The notes under the pieces: generated by a model
What the model was told of the DNA's origin: nothing
Databases searched by the model: none
Seen by the model: only the letters and a program-made list of their open reading frames with translations
Source: Holdemanella hominis
Lineage (GTDB): Bacteria; Bacillota_I; Bacilli_A; Erysipelotrichales; Erysipelotrichaceae
Direction: 5' to 3'
NCBI RefSeq assembly: GCF_014306155.1
Contig: NZ_JACRWH010000023.1
Coordinates: 1 to 28,996, forward strand
Length of the DNA: 28,996 nt
Shown here: positions 24,477-28,996 of the stretch, piece by piece
Layout of the letters: every line of letters starts with the position of its first letter
Position numbering within the stretch: the stretch's first letter is position 1
Program-made: the position numbers and the translations under genes

Positions 24477-25226
24477 TTACACCTCAACATCTAATTCTAC
24501 AGGACAATGATCGGAACCATATACATCCGTCAATATCTTGGCATCCACAATTTTATGTTTTAATTCCGGTGATACCAACCAATAATCAATTCTCCATCCC
24601 GCATTCTTTTCACGAGCCTTAAAGCGATAACTCCACCAAGAATATTCTACTTTTTCAGGATACAAAGTACGGTATGTATCTACAAAATGAGACAATAAAT
24701 ACTTCTTAAAGCTATCTCTTTCCTCATCTGTAAAACCTGCATTCTTATGATTTGTCTTTGGATTTTTAATATCGATCTCTTCATTAGCCACATTAAAATC
24801 ACCACAAGCCATAACTGGTTTATCCAATGATTCTAAATAGGTACTAAACGCTTTATCCCATTCCATACGATAATCTAAACGCTTTAGCCCATCTCCTGAA
24901 TTTGGTGTATAAACAGTCACAACATAATATGCAGGATATTCAAGCGTAATCACTCTTCCTTCTGTATCATGTTCTTCCATATCCATTCCATAACGAACCG
25001 ACACTGGTTCTTCTTTAGAGAAAATCATTGTTCCACTATAGCCTTTTCTTTGTGCGCTATTTATATATTGATACGGATATAATTCACAATCCACTTCAAT
25101 TTGATCGGGTTGTGCCTTCGTTTCTTGAATACAGAAAATATCTGCGTCCAAAGCATAAAGAATTTCCACAAAATCCTTCTTTAATACGGCACGAATCCCA
25201 TTTACGTTCCACGAAATACATTTCAT
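24477..25226 (-). CDS. xth: Exodeoxyribonuclease III / AP endonuclease (ExoA)
   Basis: This 249-residue protein of the EEP nuclease family cleaves DNA at abasic sites and trims 3' ends in base excision repair. Motifs visible are MKCISWNVNGIRA at the N-terminus, CIQETKAQ, GDFNVANEEID in the centre and YGSDHCPVELDV at the C-terminus, giving the catalytic Asn, Glu, Asp and His set. The frame is open for 17 codons upstream, but GAGGTG seven bases before the ATG at 25226 decides the start. It heads an xth-ruvA-ruvB DNA-repair group. Confidence 0.96.
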   Translation of the reverse strand: MKCISWNVNGIRAVLKKDFVEILYALDADIFCIQETKAQPDQIEVDCELYPYQYINSAQRKGYSGTMIFSKEEPVSVRYGMDMEEHDTEGRVITLEYPAYYVVTVYTPNSGDGLKRLDYRMEWDKAFSTYLESLDKPVMACGDFNVANEEIDIKNPKTNHKNAGFTDEERDSFKKYLLSHFVDTYRTLYPEKVEYSWWSYRFKAREKNAGWRIDYWLVSPELKHKIVDAKILTDVYGSDHCPVELDVEV

Positions 25227-25245
25227 AAAAAAACACCTCAGAAGC

Positions 25246-25254
25246 ATTATACCA
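25246..25254 (-). promoter_or_regulatory. Extended -10 promoter of xth-ruvA-ruvB
   Basis: On the minus strand TGGTATAAT lies so close to xth that the start of transcription would fall at about the first base of the ribosome-binding site, some 13 nt before the ATG. No good -35 is present. Confidence 0.55.
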
Positions 25255-25257
25255 CAC

Positions 25258-25286
25258 CAAAAGAAAAGGCTACACAATGTGTAACC
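25258..25286 (-). terminator. Terminator of rplU-prp-rpmA-obgE
   Basis: GGCTACAC (25268-25275) pairs with GTGTAACC (25279-25286) with one G-U pair and a three-base loop, followed on the minus strand by UUUUCUUUU. It begins at the obgE stop codon. Confidence 0.8.
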
Positions 25287-26567
25287 TTAGTTTTCAATAA
25301 ATTCAAATTCAAAGCCTAATAAACGTACTGTATCTCCATCTTGACATCCAGCTTCTCTTAAAGCTGTATCAATTCCAAGATAACGCATTTTATTGGCAAA
25401 TAGATAGAAGTCTTCTTCTGTATTCAACTTATTGATGTCAAATACACGCTCAAGTCTAGGACCTGAAACATTCCATACGCCATCCTCTTCTTTTTCAATA
25501 ACGATGTCTTTCTTCTTCTCTTCAAATGTATACATAACACCTGTCTCACCTGTATCTTCCGTAATTGGGAATACTGGTGTTGTCGCAAGAAGATCGGCTG
25601 CTTTTCTTAGTACCGGCTCTAAGCCTTCATGAATAATCGTTGTTGTTTCATATACTGGGATATCTGGATATTTTTCTTTAAAACGACGAACATTTTCTTC
25701 GGAATTTTCCATATCCATTTTATTTGCAACAACAATTTGTGGTCTTTCCAATAAACGAATCTGATAAGACTTCAACTCATTATTAATGACTTCATAATCA
25801 TTTAATGGATCTCTTCCATCTTCTGCACCCATATCAATAACGTGAATAATAACACGACATCTTTCAATGTGACGCAAGAACTGGTGACCTAAACCTTTAC
25901 CATCACTTGCTCCTTCAATAAGTCCTGGTAAATCGGCTAGCACAAAGCTTCTGCCATCACCCGTTTGTACAACTCCAACATTTGGTGTGATTGTCGTAAA
26001 TGGATAATCTCCAATTTCTGGGCGCGCTTTACTAACGGCATCTAGGAATGTGGATTTTCCTACACTAGGAAATCCTACCAATCCAACATCGGCAAGTACT
26101 CTTAGTTCTACAATACAATCAAATTCTTCACCCAATACACCTTGTTCTGCATATTTTGGTGCTGTATTGTGGCTTGATCTAAAATGCCAGTTACCACGAC
26201 CTCCACGACCACCATGTGCTACAACTTGTCGTTGATGTGGTTTTGTCAAGTCAGCAAGTACTTGATTATTATCACTTCTCTTTACAATCGTTCCTAATGG
26301 AACTTTTACTACTTTATGTTCTCCATTGGCTCCATGCATCTTTTTGTTTTTACCTTTTTCACCCGGAGTAGCGATCACCTTACGGTGATACCGTAAATCT
26401 AAAAGTGTTGTCATTCCTGGATCGGCTTCAAAAATGACATCTCCACCGTTACCTCCATCGCCTCCAAAAGGTCCACCATAGGCAACATATTTCTCATGGC
26501 GAAAACTTACTAAACCATCTCCACCTTTACCTGCTTTTATATGAACTTTGACCTGATCTACAAACAT
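25287..26567 (-). CDS. obgE: GTPase ObgE/CgtA
   Basis: Obg is an essential GTPase linked to late 50S ribosome assembly and (p)ppGpp sensing. The 426-residue protein has the glycine-rich Obg fold (residues 1-158) and a G domain with GFPSVGKS (165-172), DLPG (212-215) and NKMD (282-285). It ends in the C-terminal OCT domain (about 350-425) found in Gram-positive Obg proteins. AAAGGAGG lies six bases before the ATG. It follows rplU, prp and rpmA, the standard order, with a terminator between rpmA and obgE. Confidence 0.98.
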   Translation of the reverse strand: MFVDQVKVHIKAGKGGDGLVSFRHEKYVAYGGPFGGDGGNGGDVIFEADPGMTTLLDLRYHRKVIATPGEKGKNKKMHGANGEHKVVKVPLGTIVKRSDNNQVLADLTKPHQRQVVAHGGRGGRGNWHFRSSHNTAPKYAEQGVLGEEFDCIVELRVLADVGLVGFPSVGKSTFLDAVSKARPEIGDYPFTTITPNVGVVQTGDGRSFVLADLPGLIEGASDGKGLGHQFLRHIERCRVIIHVIDMGAEDGRDPLNDYEVINNELKSYQIRLLERPQIVVANKMDMENSEENVRRFKEKYPDIPVYETTTIIHEGLEPVLRKAADLLATTPVFPITEDTGETGVMYTFEEKKKDIVIEKEEDGVWNVSGPRLERVFDINKLNTEEDFYLFANKMRYLGIDTALREAGCQDGDTVRLLGFEFEFIEN

Positions 26568-26591
26568 ATATACCCTCCTTTCTTTCTCATT

Positions 26592-26617
26592 AAAAAAGAT
26601 CCCAGCAACGGGATCTT
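26592..26617 (-). terminator. Terminator between rpmA and obgE
   Basis: AAGATCCC (26596-26603) pairs with GGGATCTT (26610-26617) with a six-base loop, followed on the minus strand by a run of U. The obgE ATG is 24 bases beyond, leaving no space for a promoter, so obgE relies on read-through. Confidence 0.88.
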
Positions 26618-26631
26618 AAATTTCACACTTG

Positions 26632-26916
26632 TTAAGCTTGTGGATAAACAGAAACTTTCTTTTTATCTTTACCAAGACGTTCGTATTTAACAACACCGTT
26701 AACTAATGCGAACAATGTATCATCAGCACCACGTCCTACGTTAGTTCCTGGATGAATTTTTGTTCCACGTTGACGATAAATAATGCTTCCAGCGTGACAA
26801 GATTGTCCATCAGCTAATTTAGCTCCTAAACGTTTTGAGTGAGAATCACGACCGTTCTTTGTAGAACCAACTCCCTTTTTAGAAGCGAATAACTGTAAGT
26901 CTAATTTTAATAACAT
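26632..26916 (-). CDS. rpmA: 50S ribosomal protein L27 with cleavable N-terminus
   Basis: This 94-residue L27 has the Bacillota-type N-terminal extension MLLKLDLQLF before ASKKGVGSTKNGRDS. In Staphylococcus the protease Prp removes this extension after the Phe of LQFF/A; here cleavage is expected after Phe-10. The cleaved form exposes the N-terminal arm that reaches the peptidyl-transferase centre. The prp gene lies immediately upstream, so substrate and protease are co-expressed. The ribosome-binding site AGGAGGTG overlaps the end of prp. Confidence 0.98.
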   Translation of the reverse strand: MLLKLDLQLFASKKGVGSTKNGRDSHSKRLGAKLADGQSCHAGSIIYRQRGTKIHPGTNVGRGADDTLFALVNGVVKYERLGKDKKKVSVYPQA

Positions 26917-26919
26917 TTT

Positions 26920-27234
26920 TTACACCTCCTGTACTTGTATGTATTTAGGATAACTCTCTTCAATACTTTGAAACTGAACCAATAGCGTATTCAATATGAT
27001 TTGTAGTTCAGTACATTCCGTATTGTTTATTTCTAATTCAACATCCCCTGCATCTACTTTATAAGAAATGAAACTTAAATAGCCAAGCTGTGCGATTGCG
27101 TTAATACCACCAATAATAATGGTACTGGCTGCAGAACAGACGATATCTTTTCCATACTGATCATACTCAGCATGTCCCTGCATAGAGATCAATGAAATCC
27201 CATGTTCATCTCTAGCAATTTTAATTTTAATCAT
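26920..27234 (-). CDS. prp: Ribosomal-processing cysteine protease Prp
   Basis: This 104-residue protease trims the N-terminus of L27. The catalytic pair is visible as His-21 in GHAEYDQYGKDIVC and Cys-33 in CSAAS, with the same spacing as Staphylococcus Prp. It sits between rplU (two bases away) and rpmA (three bases away), the typical place. It was long annotated only as YsxB. Confidence 0.95.
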   Translation of the reverse strand: MIKIKIARDEHGISLISMQGHAEYDQYGKDIVCSAASTIIIGGINAIAQLGYLSFISYKVDAGDVELEINNTECTELQIILNTLLVQFQSIEESYPKYIQVQEV

Positions 27235-27236
27235 AA

Positions 27237-27539
27237 TTAAGCTTCGATAGCTTCAATTTTTACACGAGTGTAAGGTTGACGGTGTCCTTGTTTACGACGT
27301 GTTGAAGATTTTTTGGCTTTATATTTCACAATAGTGATTTTCTTTCCTTTGCCTTGTTTTTCAACAACACCAGTTACCTTTGCACCTTCTACGAATGGTT
27401 TACCAAATTTTCCATCAGCGTATAATACTTTGTCAAATGTAACTGTGTCTCCTTCGTTAGCTTCTAATTTTTCAACGAAGATAACAGCATCCTTTTCAAC
27501 ACGGATCTGTTTTCCACCAGTTTCGATAATTGCGTACAT
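27237..27539 (-). CDS. rplU: 50S ribosomal protein L21
   Basis: This 100-residue protein begins MYAIIETGGKQIRVEKD, the standard L21 N-terminus, and ends in a basic region with KSSTRRKQGHRQPYT and the typical VKIEAI close. It is the first gene of the rplU-prp-rpmA-obgE operon. AGGAGGTG lies several bases before the ATG. The upstream leader forms two stem-loops typical of the L21 leader that is thought to control this operon. Confidence 0.98.
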   Translation of the reverse strand: MYAIIETGGKQIRVEKDAVIFVEKLEANEGDTVTFDKVLYADGKFGKPFVEGAKVTGVVEKQGKGKKITIVKYKAKKSSTRRKQGHRQPYTRVKIEAIEA

Positions 27540-27658
27540 GTGTGCACCTCCTATTCATTCTTTTTTTCACATTTAGCTTGATACTCGCCATCAAGGTGTG
27601 AATTTTCAACTTAAAACCTTTTCTGGGCGGTTGCAAGTCCATACACGGAGTTTGCAAC
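27540..27658 (-). ncRNA. L21 leader RNA (5' regulatory region of rplU)
   Basis: Between the promoter and rplU the transcript can form two hairpins. The first pairs GTTGCAA with TTGCAAC (27630-27636 with 27652-27658) and has an inner TCC/GGA stem. The second has an outer TTCACA/TGTGAA stem (27566-27571 with 27597-27602) and an inner CTTGAT/ATCAAG stem (27577-27582 with 27590-27595). Position and shape match the L21 leader family of Bacillota, thought to bind L21 for feedback control. The family call rests on context and structure seen by eye, not on a covariance-model search. Confidence 0.7.
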
Positions 27659-27664
27659 ATTGAT

Positions 27665-27693
27665 ATTTTAAAGGATATAAAGCAATACGTCAA
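27665..27693 (-). promoter_or_regulatory. Promoter of the rplU operon
   Basis: On the minus strand TTGACG, exactly 17 bases, and TAAAAT stand directly before the L21 leader. Both boxes are five of six to consensus. Confidence 0.75.
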
Positions 27694-27744
27694 GTTAAAT
27701 TTCTATTTTTAACTCTATGTCTCAATAGGTAAATTCTAATTTAT

Positions 27745-28377
27745 CTAAATCTTTCTTATAGGATGTCGAATGACTGTTTTCCATTTTTCCGGTGTAACCT
27801 TTCTTGCATCCGACAAATATATTTCATGATGTAGTCTTTGACTATTCATATCATTCGCATATCCATTTTGTTTTAAATATTCATCCATAAGTGCAACTGT
27901 AGCTGGTTCATCATCAAAAGATCCTAAGTGCATGATTTGAACACATAAACCTTCATCAATCGTCAAAAACTCTGCCGATGAACAATCTATTTTTTTCTTT
28001 TTAGTTGCTGTTTCAACAGCCCATTCAAAATCTTTTTCATTCACAAAATCAGGCAATCGAATGACTGAAATCCAATGAAATGAATCTTTATCTGCATAAT
28101 TCACACCATCTATATCATCCTGCCACCAGAATCCTTCTAGTGGTGGAACTACATATTCAAAGAATCCTTCAATTTTATAATCCGTCTTATAACTCATTCT
28201 CAAAGTATAAGCAATCGCATACAATACGCCAATTGCCTGCTGATATGATCCACCTTCTTCATTTGGATTGCCCTCACCTCTGAGCGCAATATAATTTGCT
28301 TCAGGAACATTTACAATCACAGGTTTATTTTTAGGCATATAAAATTCTTTATATTCTTTCTTAAAATCAAAAGCCAT
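27745..28377 (-). CDS. GyrI-like small-molecule-binding protein
   Basis: This 210-residue protein resembles stand-alone GyrI-like (SHS2-module) proteins: KPVIVNVPEANYIALRGEGNPN near the N-terminus, YKIEGFFEYVVPPLEGFWW in the middle and RLHHEIYLSDARKVTPEKWKTVIRHPI at the C-terminus, typical of this cytosolic subgroup. Such domains bind small molecules, and some members hydrolyse reactive cyclopropane compounds; the ligand here is unknown. The ATG at 28377 has AAGGAG five bases upstream; the GTG two codons before it would overlap that site. No clear terminator follows before the rplU promoter. Confidence 0.8.
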   Translation of the reverse strand: MAFDFKKEYKEFYMPKNKPVIVNVPEANYIALRGEGNPNEEGGSYQQAIGVLYAIAYTLRMSYKTDYKIEGFFEYVVPPLEGFWWQDDIDGVNYADKDSFHWISVIRLPDFVNEKDFEWAVETATKKKKIDCSSAEFLTIDEGLCVQIMHLGSFDDEPATVALMDEYLKQNGYANDMNSQRLHHEIYLSDARKVTPEKWKTVIRHPIRKI

Positions 28378-28413
28378 AATCACTCCTTAAATTTGGTTTT
28401 ATCTATTTTTTAA

Positions 28414-28422
28414 AGTATACCA
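28414..28422 (-). promoter_or_regulatory. Extended -10 promoter of the GyrI-like gene
   Basis: On the minus strand TGGTATACT (TGn plus a five-of-six -10) lies about 36 bases before the ATG. The nearest -35 candidate is TTGTAT with an 18-base spacer. Confidence 0.45.
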
Positions 28423-28441
28423 TTAAATATGAAAACTATAC

Positions 28442-28462
28442 AAAAAGACTGATCTCTCAGCC
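28442..28462 (-). terminator. Terminator of the small membrane-protein gene
   Basis: GACTGA (28447-28452) pairs with TCAGCC (28457-28462) with one G-U pair and a four-base loop, followed on the minus strand by five U residues. It lies 60 bases after the membrane-protein stop codon. Confidence 0.7.
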
Positions 28463-28521
28463 TTTCATTTATAAATACGCTTTGTCTTAATCTATACGAT
28501 CATAAACCATAATTTATTCGC

Positions 28522-28860
28522 TTATTTGTATTTCTTCTTAAGATTAATACTCAATATTATTGCAACAACTGATGAAATAATTAATCCTGCAACTAATGAA
28601 AATATCCAAAGATTATTTTCATTAAAAAGAAGAATAAAGGAAATATTCGTAGATATTATGAAAAATACAAAGAAAAGATTTAAAATTTTAGTATCTTCTT
28701 TCCAATAATTTTCTTTATCACTAGTGTTTAAACTATTGTAAAATTCAAACCCATTGTCTAGTTCTTTACCAACTTTAGTGCTTCTTATTTTGTTTGTTGC
28801 ATACCAAATAAGTAGGTATATCATGTTTAAAAAAATAAAAATCACAGTATTCTTTGTCAT
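28522..28860 (-). CDS. Small membrane protein, unknown function
   Basis: I do not recognise this 112-residue protein. It has three predicted membrane helices (about residues 5-22, 60-78 and 84-104), a polar loop between the first and second, and a basic C-terminus ending KKKYK. It is credible as a gene: GGAGG lies seven bases before the ATG, a terminator follows, and the gene ahead (a probable acetyltransferase) ends 45 bp upstream on the same strand. Base composition is slightly more AT-rich than its neighbours. No function is proposed. Confidence 0.65.
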   Translation of the reverse strand: MTKNTVIFIFLNMIYLLIWYATNKIRSTKVGKELDNGFEFYNSLNTSDKENYWKEDTKILNLFFVFFIISTNISFILLFNENNLWIFSLVAGLIISSVVAIILSINLKKKYK

Positions 28861-28905
28861 GTTTGTTCCTCCACAAATTCTGATTTATCTATTGCATTAC
28901 GTTGA

Positions 28906-28996
28906 TTACTTTACAGTGAAAGGTGTCCATTCAATGTGGTTATATTCCATCACATCATTTGCTTTTTTCATTCCTAATTTTTCGTAAAATGCAATG
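28906..28996 (-). CDS. GNAT-type acetyltransferase, C-terminal fragment cut by window edge
   Basis: The minus strand is open from the window edge to a TAA stop at 28906, giving about 30 residues that include AFYEKLGMKK, the typical end of the acetyl-CoA-binding domain of GNAT acetyltransferases (A-x-x-F-Y-x-K-x-G-F), then EYNHIEWTPF before the stop. The start lies outside the window, so its substrate cannot be judged. Confidence 0.55.
   Translation of the reverse strand, partial: IAFYEKLGMKKANDVMEYNHIEWTPFTVK

Noticed and set aside
1..28996. CRISPR array, tRNA or rRNA genes, intact transposase or phage genes
   Set aside because: I saw no regularly spaced repeats, cloverleaf or rRNA sequence, and no transposase, integrase or phage protein among the reading frames.

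Overview
The window is AT-rich chromosomal housekeeping DNA from a low-GC Gram-positive bacterium (Bacillota). Supporting signs are strong AAGGAGG-type ribosome-binding sites, gene orders shared with Bacillus (parE-parC beside plsY; rnjB near ftsK/spoIIIE; yceD-rpmF; recJ-apt-relA; rplU-prp-rpmA-obgE), RNase Y plus an RNase J2-like protein, and an L27 with the Prp-cleaved N-terminal extension. Erysipelotrichia is my best guess, by inference only. I see no prophage, CRISPR array, tRNA, rRNA or intact insertion sequence.

Layout. Positions 1-300 hold no gene but have strong hairpins and a candidate small RNA on the minus strand. Positions 301-5829 (minus) are one operon, parE-parC-EamA transporter-yneF, with 4-bp overlaps at two junctions. 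A 326-bp intergenic region with abutting palindromes separates it from divergent plsY, which is followed by a short ComK-like protein (plus). Converging on these is ridA-ftsK-rnjB-miaB (read miaB to ridA on the minus strand), preceded by a 57-aa two-cluster ferredoxin. Next on the minus strand come rny, uppP, rpmF and yceD. Divergent from yceD, a short TmcAL homologue and a DUF218 (YdcF/ElyC-like) membrane protein read on the plus strand. The rest is minus strand: recJ-apt-relA, xth-ruvA-ruvB, and rplU-prp-rpmA-obgE behind an L21 leader RNA. The right edge has a GyrI-like protein, a small membrane protein and the 3' end of a probable GNAT acetyltransferase.

How the genes work together. Most serve genome maintenance (topoisomerase IV, FtsK, RecJ, RuvAB, exonuclease III), RNA decay and modification (RNase Y, RNase J2, MiaB, TmcAL), ribosome supply and maturation (L21, L27 with its protease Prp, L32, ObgE), the stringent response (Rel with Apt) and envelope lipid supply (PlsY, UppP). 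Many operons end in clear stem-loop plus U-tract terminators.

The points most worth a second look are: the ComK-like protein; an RNase J paralogue lacking several metal ligands; a RidA-family protein with no catalytic arginine and a cysteine-rich tail; an asparagine at the quinolone-contact position of ParC; three terminators placed directly in front of the next gene's ribosome-binding site with no room for a promoter; probable leaderless starts for recJ and tmcAL; and the candidate small RNA at the left edge.
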